DNA from: an uncultured Dysosmobacter sp.
GTDB taxonomy: Bacteria > Bacillota > Clostridia > Oscillospirales > Oscillospiraceae
Assembly: GCA_934597465.1 (NCBI GenBank)
Contig: CAKTSC010000017.1
Coordinates: 1 to 12,777, forward strand
Direction of reading: 5' to 3'
Length of the DNA stretch: 12,777 nucleotides
Notes under the pieces: model-generated
Databases searched by the model: none
What the model was told of the DNA's origin: nothing
The model's input: only the letters and a program-made list of their open reading frames with translations
In this document: one piece after another, positions 1-4,954 of the stretch
Numbering within the stretch: the stretch's first letter is position 1
Layout of the letters: each line of letters starts with the position of its first letter
Program-made: the position numbers and the translations under genes

Positions 1-135
1 CCAGAACTCCGGGCGGCCGCCGAAATAGTCGATCGAGGCAATGCCGAAGCAGAGAAGGAAGAGGGCCAGCCAGGCGATGCCGCCGCCCAGGAGAGCCCGG
101 CGGAGGTATGTCCGGCGGGTGAAAACGGGATCCAT
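1..135 (-). CDS. DUF3021-like small membrane protein, N-terminal part (truncated by window edge)
   Basis: The first 45 codons can be read; the rest lies left of base 1. The ATG at 133-135 is preceded by AAAGGAG with a 7-base spacer, which fixes the start. The peptide opens with a basic stretch (MDPVFTRRTYLRR) followed by a hydrophobic helix at about residues 14-35, as expected for a small integral membrane protein. It begins 16 bases after the stop of the LytTR gene, so the two are almost certainly co-transcribed. Small LytTR proteins of Firmicutes are often followed by a DUF3021 membrane protein, thought to act as partner or inhibitor of the regulator. The family call rests mainly on that context plus the N-terminal shape, because no complete domain is visible. 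It could be another small membrane protein. Confidence 0.6.
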   Translation of the reverse strand, partial: MDPVFTRRTYLRRALLGGGIAWLALFLLCFGIASIDYFGGRPEFW

Positions 136-151
136 ACAGCAGCTCCTTTCC

Positions 152-592
152 TCAGAGATCCAGGGCTTCCCGGATCTTTTTCACATAGCGGCGGGAGGCG
201 TAGCAGGCCGTGCCGTCCTCCAATGTCAGCTTCACGGTGCCGCTGAGCTTCAAGTCCAGGCTGCGCACCTTCCCCAGGTTCACGATCTCCGAATGGGAGA
301 TGCGGGCAAAGCGCAGGGGCCGCAGCTGTTCCTCCAGCTCGTAGAGCCGGAGGGGGACGGTGTAGGCGCCGTCCGCCGTCTGGGCCCGGACGGCCTTGTC
401 CTCCCCGTAGAGGCGGAGGATGTCTCCGGGGGCCAGCCAGCGGCGCTCCCCCTCCCGCTGGGCGGGGATGCCCTGCTCCTCCGCGCTGAGAAGGGCCAGG
501 AGCCGCCGGAGCCGGGGGCAGTCCCCCTCCGGGGCCAGGATCTCCAGGCGGAGCTCCGTCCGCCCCGGCTGGCGCTTCACTTCGATGTCCAC
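152..592 (-). CDS. Small LytTR-family DNA-binding transcriptional regulator
   Basis: This 146-residue protein binds DNA through a C-terminal LytTR domain, at about residues 45-145. The diagnostic part is ARISHSEIVNLGKVRSLD followed by ASRRYVKKIREAL; the R-I-S-x-S-x-I-V-N and S-R-R-Y-V-K-K pattern is characteristic of the family. There is no receiver domain: the roughly 45 N-terminal residues are too short for one, so this is the stand-alone type rather than an AgrA/LytR response regulator. The start is GTG (590-592) behind AAGGGGGG with a suitable spacer; no closer ATG exists. The next gene in the operon is the DUF3021-like membrane protein. By analogy with such pairs, the membrane protein may control the regulator and the pair may autoregulate. 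The signal sensed and the target genes cannot be read from the window. Confidence 0.9.
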   Translation of the reverse strand: MDIEVKRQPGRTELRLEILAPEGDCPRLRRLLALLSAEEQGIPAQREGERRWLAPGDILRLYGEDKAVRAQTADGAYTVPLRLYELEEQLRPLRFARISHSEIVNLGKVRSLDLKLSGTVKLTLEDGTACYASRRYVKKIREALDL

Positions 593-615
593 GGGCGTCC
601 CCCCTTTCCGCTCTC

Positions 616-645
616 AGTATACCCGAAGGGGCGGGGCGCTGTCCA
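616..645 (-). promoter_or_regulatory. Sigma-A-type promoter for the LytTR/DUF3021-like operon
   Basis: On the minus strand TGGACA (640-645) lies 18 bases before TATACT (616-621). These match the sigma-A consensus at 5/6 and 5/6 positions. Transcription would begin near base 609, leaving a short leader that still contains the G-rich ribosome binding site of the GTG start. Confidence 0.65.
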
Positions 646-685
646 GGGGTTCCCGACAGATGGCGGCCTCCGGGGGACGGATGGC

Positions 686-714
686 TTGCGTTTGGGGAGC
701 CGGGATGGTATGAT
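686..714 (+). promoter_or_regulatory. Possible promoter for the DUF1294 gene
   Basis: TATGAT (709-714, 5/6 to the -10 consensus) is preceded at 17 bases by TTGCGT (686-691, only 3/6 to the -35 consensus). If used, transcription starts near 721. The G-run at 715-719 would then be outside the mRNA, which favours translation from the second ATG (748) behind GAGGCG rather than from the ATG at 733. Confidence 0.4.
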
Positions 715-732
715 GGGGGAAATCCTTACGAA

Positions 733-1110
733 ATGAGGCGATTTTGGATGCCGACGCTGCTTGCCGCGGAGACCGGCGGGGTCTCGCCGTTCCTGACGTT
801 CCTGCTCTCCCCCTGGGGGATCCTTCTTTGCTGGCTGCTGCTCATCAACCTTGTGACCTTCCTGGTCTTCGGACTGGACAAGTGGAAGGCCAAGCGGAAG
901 GTGAAGCGGGAGTCCGTCCGGCGGGTGCCGGAGAGGACGCTCTTTTTGCTGGCCGCTATCGGCGGCAGCGTGGGGGCGCTTCTGGGGATGAAGGTCTTCC
1001 ACCACAAGACGCTGCACCAGAGCTTCCGGATCGGGGTGCCGGTGATCCTGATTTTGCAGATCATCGTGCCGGTGGGGCTTTGGGTGTACTTCCGGTACTT
1101 TCGGGGGTGA
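733..1110 (+). CDS. DUF1294 family membrane protein
   Basis: The protein has up to 125 residues and is a small integral membrane protein of the DUF1294 family, whose function is unknown. Three hydrophobic segments are visible: about residues 26-48, 70-88 and 98-122. Between the first two lies the family signature, a conserved Asp-Lys after the first helix (FGLDKWKAKRK), the R-R-V-P-E-R turn, the glycine-rich AIGGSVGALLGM, and FHHKTLHQSF before the last helix. The start is uncertain. ATG 733 has only a distant G-run upstream, whereas ATG 748 has GAGGCG seven bases before it and would give 120 residues; only poorly conserved N-terminal residues are affected. It is transcribed away from the LytTR operon and has no same-strand neighbour, so context gives no hint of its role. 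Confidence 0.88.
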   Translation: MRRFWMPTLLAAETGGVSPFLTFLLSPWGILLCWLLLINLVTFLVFGLDKWKAKRKVKRESVRRVPERTLFLLAAIGGSVGALLGMKVFHHKTLHQSFRIGVPVILILQIIVPVGLWVYFRYFRG

Positions 1111-1117
1111 GGGGGTA

Positions 1118-1232
1118 CCGGGGGAAGCCCGGCGGCTTTTGGGCAGCCCCCGTTGGGGGCCGGGGTGTCCCGCCGTTCCGGCGGGGTGGAGGTGCCGGGG
1201 AAACCCGGCGGCTTTTGGCCCCGTGTCGGGGC
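1118..1232 (+). repeat. Duplicated double-hairpin element (two copies 77 bases apart)
   Basis: Copy 1 (1118-1160) and copy 2 (1195-1232) share the layout CCGGGG-AA-CCCGG, then CGGCTTTTGG, then a six-base-pair GC stem. The first hairpin is CCGGG(1118-1122)/CCCGG(1128-1132) in copy 1. In copy 2 it is GCCGGG(1194-1199)/CCCGGC(1204-1209) with a GAAA loop. The second hairpin is GCCCCC-GTT-GGGGGC (1146-1160) in copy 1 and GCCCCG-TGT-CGGGGC (1218-1232) in copy 2. The closing pair is therefore swapped from C-G to G-C without breaking the stem. Copy 1 begins 8 bases after the DUF1294 stop and, with its TTTT after the stem, may act as a weak terminator for that gene. Confidence 0.7.
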
Positions 1233-1259
1233 TGGGACGGTTCTCCTGGTGCTTCGTAG

Positions 1260-1305
1260 GGCGGGGTGACCACACCCCGCCGTCGGTGGCCGGTTGACCA
1301 ACCGG
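1260..1305. repeat. Two adjacent short palindromes
   Basis: GGCGGGGTG (1260-1268) pairs with CACCCCGCC (1273-1281) around a four-base loop. CCGGTT (1290-1295) pairs with AACCGG (1300-1305) around GACC. Both are perfect stems, of 9 and 6 bp, directly following the duplicated double-hairpin element. Confidence 0.6.
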
Positions 1306-1329
1306 AGGTGCCAAGGATGCTTGGCGGCA

Positions 1330-1373
1330 TCTGGGGATGTATTCTTTTCGAATCAAAAGAATACATCCCCAGA
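1330..1373. repeat. Perfect 19-bp-stem hairpin
   Basis: TCTGGGGATGTATTCTTTT (1330-1348) is the exact reverse complement of 1355-1373, separated by the six-base loop CGAATC. The lower part is GC-rich and the upper part AT-rich, unlike the GC-rich surroundings. No gene ends just before it on either strand, so a conventional terminator role is not obvious; on either strand the upper stem contains a run of four T followed by non-T sequence. Confidence 0.75.
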
Positions 1374-1388
1374 CCCCCGAAGAAAGAT

Positions 1389-1420
1389 TCACGGGGGGAT
1401 TTCGGAATTTCCCCCCGTGA
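1389..1420. repeat. Perfect 11-bp-stem hairpin
   Basis: TCACGGGGGGA (1389-1399) pairs perfectly with TCCCCCCGTGA (1410-1420) around a ten-base loop. Runs of five C on both sides (1374-1378 and 1422-1426) could instead pair with the G run at 1393-1398, so alternative folds are possible. Confidence 0.7.
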
Positions 1421-1434
1421 CCCCCTTAAAACGA

Positions 1435-1466
1435 CCAAAGGAAGGGCCTGCGGGCCCTTCCTTTGG
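1435..1466. repeat. Perfect 14-bp-stem hairpin with TGCG loop
   Basis: CCAAAGGAAGGGCC (1435-1448) pairs perfectly with GGCCCTTCCTTTGG (1453-1466) around TGCG. It is the third strong hairpin within 137 bases. The same TGCG loop closes the terminator of the symporter gene at 6445-6476. The ATTTCTT after it is only moderately T-rich, so terminator function is possible but not convincing. Confidence 0.65.
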
Positions 1467-1521
1467 ATTTCTTCCCGGGGTGGGACGGGGGGTTGTTTTT
1501 ACAGTATTTTCGGTAGGACGG

Positions 1522-1546
1522 TAGGGGGCGGGCTCTGTCCCGCCCC
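1522..1546 (-). repeat. Short GC-rich palindromic repeat, family B copy 1 (inverted relative to copy 2)
   Basis: On the minus strand this reads GGGGCGGGACAGAGCCCGCC followed by CCTAC. It forms an 8-bp stem: GGGGCGGG at 1525-1532 with CCCGCCCC at 1539-1546, loop of six. The same arrangement with a few base changes occurs on the plus strand at 1921-1949, so two copies lie in opposite orientation about 400 bases apart. Confidence 0.6.
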
Positions 1547-1716
1547 GGGGCAGGGGCTTTGCGTGGGGGGCCGTGTGGACGCTTCGCTGCGCACGGGGGC
1601 ATGGAATGGGAACCCCATCAACCATCGTTCCGAAATTTGTGATACTCCCTGCTCCTCTTTCCGCGCCACTCGCTTTGCTGGCGCTGGCGGGGTGGGAGCG
1701 GGAGAACGCTATGAGG

Positions 1717-1826
1717 GAACGGATTCCCACGTCGCTTCGCTCCTCGGAATGACAGGGAGACATGATTTCTTCTCTTATTTTCTGTCATTGCGAGGAGGCC
1801 CGCAGGGCCGACGTGGCAATTCGTTC
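1717..1826. repeat. Head-to-head pair of GTCATT-type palindromic repeats
   Basis: The right copy (1782-1826) reads CTGTCATTGCGAGGAGG, a variable centre, then CGACGTGGCAATTCGTTC. The left copy (1717-1755) is the reverse complement of the same unit (CTGTCATTCCGAGGAG, centre, CGACGTGGGAATCCGTTC). Each unit has conserved outer arms and a small variable inner palindrome; the right one contains GGCCC-GCA-GGGCC. A 26-base AT-rich spacer separates the two, so together they could fold into one long hairpin. From memory, short repeats of this GTCATTGCGAGG...CGTGGCAAT type occur in many unrelated bacterial genomes; I could not check that here. Confidence 0.75.
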
Positions 1827-1860
1827 TTTTTGTTGGCGGTTTGGGTGTGGGAAGCCTGTC

Positions 1861-1888
1861 CGGGCAGCCACATAGGGCCGCCCCTATG
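1861..1888 (+). repeat. Short GC-rich repeat, family A copy 1
   Basis: The unit starts CGGGCAGCCACATAGGGCCG and continues CCCCTATG. It matches positions 2211-2238 at 25 of 28 bases, exactly 350 bases downstream in the same orientation. The inner TAGGGGCGGCCCTA-type core is itself palindromic. Confidence 0.65.
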
Positions 1889-1920
1889 GGGTTATTGGAA
1901 GGGACAGCAGATTCGGAAGA

Positions 1921-1949
1921 GCGGGCGGGGACGGAGCCCCGCCCCTACC
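1921..1949 (+). repeat. Short GC-rich palindromic repeat, family B copy 2
   Basis: GGGCGGGG (1923-1930) pairs with CCCCGCCC (1937-1944) around ACGGAG, followed by CTACCG. The minus strand of 1519-1546 has the same order (stem, ACAGAG loop, stem, CTACCG). The same element is therefore present in both orientations. Confidence 0.6.
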
Positions 1950-2035
1950 GGGAGACCGAAGGTGCTGCCGATGGGGGCATCGGCCCCTGCGGAGGGGGAA
2001 CGGTTCGGGCATCGGGGTGCCTGTTGGCAATCCCT

Positions 2036-2060
2036 CAGTCACGGCCGTAGGCCGTGACTG
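2036..2060. repeat. Perfect 11-bp palindrome
   Basis: CAGTCACGGCC (2036-2046) and GGCCGTGACTG (2050-2060) are exact reverse complements around GTA. The element stands alone between other repeats and has no T-run on either side. Confidence 0.65.
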
Positions 2061-2076
2061 CTCCTGTTGCGGTGCC

Positions 2077-2112
2077 CAAAATTCTTTGCTCGCATATGCT
2101 CGCAGAATTTTG
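2077..2112. repeat. 9-bp inverted repeat around an 18-base loop
   Basis: CAAAATTCT (2077-2085) pairs with AGAATTTTG (2104-2112). The loop contains TTGCTCGCATATGCTCGC, where GCTCGC occurs twice. Confidence 0.5.
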
Positions 2113-2210
2113 ACCGCAGCCACTCGCTCGCCTCGCTGCATCTGCCCCCGGCAGCGCTCGGCTCGCTCCCCCTTTGCACAAGGGAGCCTTACCCTGCGGG
2201 GGACGGGGTT

Positions 2211-2238
2211 CGGGCGGCCACGTAGGGCCGCCCCTACG
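2211..2238 (+). repeat. Short GC-rich repeat, family A copy 2
   Basis: This is the second copy of the unit at 1861-1888, reading CGGGCGGCCACGTAGGGCCG then CCCCTACG. The differences from copy 1 change A to G and T to C while keeping the TAGGGCCGCCCCTA core intact. Confidence 0.65.
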
Positions 2239-2383
2239 CAGGGGTGGGAGTTTGCGGGAACCAACGGAGTTGTTCGTTGCGGCAGCCTGGCAGCGAGGCG
2301 GCGGGGACGCCGCCCCCCTGCGGAGGGGTTGCGAGTGGCGGGGTGGGGTCACCCCGCCCTGCGGAAGGGGAATGGTGCGGGCG

Positions 2384-2422
2384 AAAGGCAAGACCTCCGG
2401 CGGAGCCAGAGGTCTTGCCTTT
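2384..2422 (-). terminator. Terminator hairpin of the lysR/DUF2156-GNAT operon
   Basis: AAAGGCAAGACCTC (2384-2397) pairs perfectly with GAGGTCTTGCCTTT (2409-2422), a 14-bp stem starting five bases after the stop codon of the DUF2156-GNAT gene. On the minus strand the descending arm ends in CCTTT followed by CGCC. The T-run is therefore short and contained mostly within the stem. Confidence 0.7.
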
Positions 2423-2427
2423 CCTTA

Positions 2428-3819
2428 TCAGACGGTTTTCTCGAAGTAGTAGAAGGTCTGGTCTTCGCCGGAGGGGCGCATGGAGGCGGAGAGCATTTTG
2501 CGGGAGGGCCCGTTCTCGCGGAAGCACTTGGCCACCACTTTTGTCAGGTGTACCTGGTAGAGGGCCCAATCCGCCGCGGCGGCGAAGGCCTCGGCGCCGT
2601 AGCCGTGGCCGGCGAAGGCGGGGGCGATGCGGCAGCCCAGCTCCGCGCCGCCCCGGTAATCGAAGCGGTAGAGGACGGCCTCGCCGATGAACTGTCCGTC
2701 CAGGCGGACGGCGAAGTTCACGGCGGCCCGGGCGGCGAAGTCCCGCTCCGCCACCTCGTAGAAGCTGCGCTCCGTTAGGCTGCCCACGTCGTCATAGCCC
2801 CACCAGCGGTTGCGCTCCGTGTCCAGCACCAGGGCGTTGTAGGCGGGGATATCCTCCTCCCGGAGGGCAGTGAGGGTCAGGCGCTCCGTCTTCAGCTCCG
2901 GGATGGCCTGGACATGCTTCAAAAGCTCGTTCTTGGGGGCAAAGTGGTACTTGCTGCCCAGCTCCGCAGGGCCGTACTGGAGCTTGGAGGTGCGGAGCCC
3001 CCGGTCGGCGGCGTCATCCTCCCGGTTGATCCAGGCAGCGCCCTGACCGAAAGCCTGGGCAAATGCCTGGACGGTGGCGGGGTAGACGCCGGGGCAGGAG
3101 TAGAGGGCCTTCTCGATGTGGATGATAAGCGTCCCGCCGCAGCGCTCCGCAAGAGACAGGGAGAGCAGGCGGCCATCCGCGAACATGCCGCCGCAGAGGA
3201 GCCAGGGCTCCCCTGCCAATGCCAGCATCTCCCGGGCGCTCTTCAGCTCGTTGACGGCCCGGGGATCGTCAGCCTTGCCGAACTCCCCGGCGTAATCCTG
3301 CCAGAAGCGGTCAATGAGGGGGGCGTCCTCCGCCCCCAGCTTCCGGAACTCCGCCTGGGGGAAGGCGGTGCGGAACTTCTTGATGTGGTTGCGCTGGCCA
3401 GAGTAGCGGCGGCCAGCGAAATTCTGCAGGTCTTCCGCCCGGTAGAGGTAATCCTTCCAGGTGCGGACGTTGCTGACGGAGACGTAGGGGTAGCGGCGCA
3501 GAAGGCAGGGGGCCTTCTCCTCCGGCACCACGGAGATCACCGGGGGGATGCCCCGGTCGATGCAGTCCGCCTCAATGGCGGTGAGGGCGGCGTCCTCGTC
3601 CCCCTCGGGGCCGGGGATGGGGTAGTCGAAGACCACCCGGCCGTCGATCTCATTGCGGAGGAGGAGGCAGCCCGCCGCCTCCGCCCAGGAGGGGTGGAGG
3701 TGGCCGCGCCACATGAATTTCGTCAGAGCCGCGTACTCGCAGAGGCGGTAATCGCAGCGCTCATAGTACCGGTGCAGGGCCGGGAGATCCTCCCGGCTGA
3801 GGGTTTTCCATTCCAGCAT
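2428..3819 (-). CDS. Two-domain protein: DUF2156 (lysyltransferase-C-like) fused to a GNAT N-acetyltransferase
   Basis: Residues about 1-300 resemble the DUF2156 / phosphatidylglycerol lysyltransferase C-terminal fold: WINREDDAADRGLRTSKLQY and LGSKYHF near its end are typical. Residues about 306-463 form a RimJ/RimL-type GNAT domain, starting ELKTERLTLTALREEDIPAY. It has the acetyl-CoA loop AGHGYGAEAF and the late N-G-P-S-R-K-M-L stretch. DUF2156 is itself a double-GNAT-like fold, so the chain may hold three related units. The substrate is unknown; no transmembrane segment is visible, so it is not a full MprF-type enzyme. Start: an in-frame ATG at 3885 overlaps the lysR stop. AAGGA lies only two bases before ATG 3823-3825 but eight before ATG 3817-3819, so I take the latter (463 residues). 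The gene follows lysR by 62 bases with no clear terminator, suggesting co-transcription. Confidence 0.85.
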   Translation of the reverse strand: MLEWKTLSREDLPALHRYYERCDYRLCEYAALTKFMWRGHLHPSWAEAAGCLLLRNEIDGRVVFDYPIPGPEGDEDAALTAIEADCIDRGIPPVISVVPEEKAPCLLRRYPYVSVSNVRTWKDYLYRAEDLQNFAGRRYSGQRNHIKKFRTAFPQAEFRKLGAEDAPLIDRFWQDYAGEFGKADDPRAVNELKSAREMLALAGEPWLLCGGMFADGRLLSLSLAERCGGTLIIHIEKALYSCPGVYPATVQAFAQAFGQGAAWINREDDAADRGLRTSKLQYGPAELGSKYHFAPKNELLKHVQAIPELKTERLTLTALREEDIPAYNALVLDTERNRWWGYDDVGSLTERSFYEVAERDFAARAAVNFAVRLDGQFIGEAVLYRFDYRGGAELGCRIAPAFAGHGYGAEAFAAAADWALYQVHLTKVVAKCFRENGPSRKMLSASMRPSGEDQTFYYFEKTV

Positions 3820-3881
3820 TGCCATATTCCTTTTCTTCCGGGTTTGCCGGGGCGGGCTGGGCCTCCGGCGGTTTCCTTTTA

Positions 3882-4802
3882 TCATACGCCCTTCGGGGCG
3901 GATTCGTCAGTGGCATTTGCATCTTTTTCGTCGGTCATTTCCCGCACCACCCGGCGGGCGCAGGCGATGAAGCGGCGGCAGACGGCGGTATCCCCGCTGC
4001 GGCTGCGCAGGGCGATGCCCAGCTCCCGGGAAGCGGCGGGCTCCACCGGCAGGGCTAGGATCTGCTGGGTATAGCCCCGGAGGGTCAGCTCCGTCATCAT
4101 GCTGACCCCCAGGCCGTGGCGCACCATGCTGATGACGGTGGGGTCGTCCATCTCCGAGGGCTGGACGTTGGGCTGCACCCCCATGGCCCGGAAGATCCGC
4201 AGGATGTCCCGGTCGAAGCCCTGATAGGGCATGATGAAGTCCAGGCCCTGGAAATCCCGCAGGGGGAAGCGGCCCCGGTGGGGATCCTCCGGCGGCAGCA
4301 CGGCGTACATGGGATCCTGCCAGAGGGGGATCCACTGGTAGTCCCCGGGCTCCTGGCGGCTGGCGAAGATCAGATCCAGCTTTCCCTGGAGGAGGGCGGC
4401 GTATGCCTCGGCGATGTGGTTGGTGACCCGCATCTCCACGCTGGCGGCGGGGTACTCCTCCCGGAAGCGGCGGATGATGCCCGGCAGCCAATGGGCGCCC
4501 ATACTGGCGTAGGTGCCCACCCGGATCACCTCCCGCCGGACATCCCCGGCCTGGGTGAGGGCGCTGTCCAGCCGGGAGGCGGCGTCCAGGTACTCCCGGA
4601 TCTCCGGGGCCACCCGCTCGCCCTCCGCCGTCAGGCGGACGCCGCTGCGGCCCCGCTCCAGGAGGGGGAAGCCGATCTCCTTTTCCAGGCTGTTCATCAT
4701 GTGGGTGAGGCCCGACTGGGTGTAGCCCAGCACCTCCGCCGCCCGGGTGAAGCTGCCCAAGTCCACCGCCATCATCAGGGCCTCCAGCTTTTTGCTCTCC
4801 AT
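3882..4802 (-). CDS. LysR-family transcriptional regulator
   Basis: This is a 306-residue protein of normal LysR length. Residues 1-60 are the winged helix-turn-helix: LGSFTRAAEVLGYTQSGLTH is the classic AA-x-x-L-x-x-x-Q-S helix pair, then NSLEKEIGFPLLERGRSGV and LTAEG. Residues about 90-290 are the effector-binding domain, beginning REVIRVGTYASMGAHWLPGI. The start ATG (4800-4802) has GGAGG seven bases upstream. It is transcribed divergently from the NSS symporter gene with overlapping promoters between them, the standard arrangement for a LysR protein controlling its neighbour and itself. The likely effector is the symporter substrate or a metabolite of it, which is inference. The DUF2156-GNAT gene downstream is probably in the same transcript. 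Confidence 0.95.
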   Translation of the reverse strand: MESKKLEALMMAVDLGSFTRAAEVLGYTQSGLTHMMNSLEKEIGFPLLERGRSGVRLTAEGERVAPEIREYLDAASRLDSALTQAGDVRREVIRVGTYASMGAHWLPGIIRRFREEYPAASVEMRVTNHIAEAYAALLQGKLDLIFASRQEPGDYQWIPLWQDPMYAVLPPEDPHRGRFPLRDFQGLDFIMPYQGFDRDILRIFRAMGVQPNVQPSEMDDPTVISMVRHGLGVSMMTELTLRGYTQQILALPVEPAASRELGIALRSRSGDTAVCRRFIACARRVVREMTDEKDANATDESAPKGV

Positions 4803-4849
4803 CCGCCGTCCTCCGTTTTCCGCGAACTATGACGATCTCTCATGGAAAC

Positions 4850-4878
4850 ATTATAATCCGTCGCTTTACGCATTGCAA
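4850..4878 (-). promoter_or_regulatory. Promoter of lysR
   Basis: On the minus strand TTGCAA (4873-4878) lies exactly 17 bases before a perfect TATAAT (4850-4855). The match is 4/6 and 6/6 with ideal spacing. Its -35 box falls inside the spacer of the symporter promoter on the other strand, so the two polymerases could not be bound at the same time. Confidence 0.75.
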
Positions 4879-4893
4879 GTGGGGATTTATACT
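4865..4893 (+). promoter_or_regulatory. Promoter of the NSS symporter gene
   Basis: TTTACG (4865-4870, 4/6) lies 17 bases before TATACT (4888-4893, 5/6). Transcription would start near 4900, giving a leader of about 55 bases. The weak -35 box and the overlap with the lysR promoter fit an activator-dependent promoter. Confidence 0.65.
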
Positions 4894-4904
4894 ACCTTTA
4901 CGCA
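4865..4904 (+). promoter_or_regulatory. Candidate LysR operator: direct repeat TTTACGCA
   Basis: TTTACGCA occurs at 4865-4872 and again at 4897-4904, 32 bases apart, which is close to three helical turns. The first copy overlaps both promoters and the second lies at the predicted symporter transcription start. LysR proteins often bind two sites on one face of the helix, so this is a reasonable candidate, but the chance of an 8-base repeat in AT-rich DNA is not negligible. Confidence 0.4.
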
Positions 4905-4954
4905 AATAGTTTCTGTGCAAACGAAAAGAAAGAAATGGAAGAAAGGTGTATCCC

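Larger units (their letters stand above)
1111..2383. other. Gene-free region of about 1.3 kb, dense in palindromes and short repeats
   Basis: No open frame here has a plausible ribosome binding site together with protein-like composition. Frames that stay open translate the repeats themselves into Gly/Arg/Pro-rich low-complexity sequence. The region holds at least ten inverted repeats with stems of 6-19 bp, and at least four short repeat families present twice each; the clearest are listed separately. The last part before the DUF2156-GNAT terminator has further GC-rich palindromes around 2299-2328 and 2339-2372. The second of these shares the stretch TGCGGAAGGGGAA with a similar one at 1988-2000. 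I see no transposase remnant and no recognisable RNA family. Confidence 0.8.

Noticed and set aside
41..736. 231-codon plus-strand frame across the LytTR gene
   Set aside because: The LytTR and DUF3021-like genes on the minus strand have proper starts, a promoter and recognisable motifs; this frame has none of these.
1266..2057. 263-codon frame through the repeat region
   Set aside because: It translates the palindromes and repeats directly, has no supported ribosome binding site and shows no protein-like pattern.
1111..2383. CRISPR array
   Set aside because: The repeats here are palindromic, of different families and irregularly spaced. There is no series of equal repeats with equal-length unique spacers and no cas gene.
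2914..4074. 386-codon plus-strand frame opposite the DUF2156-GNAT and lysR genes
   Set aside because: It overlaps two well-supported genes on the other strand and its translation matches nothing recognisable.
4116..4832. 238-codon plus-strand frame opposite lysR
   Set aside because: Shadow of lysR, rich in Gly, His and Pro, with no domain.
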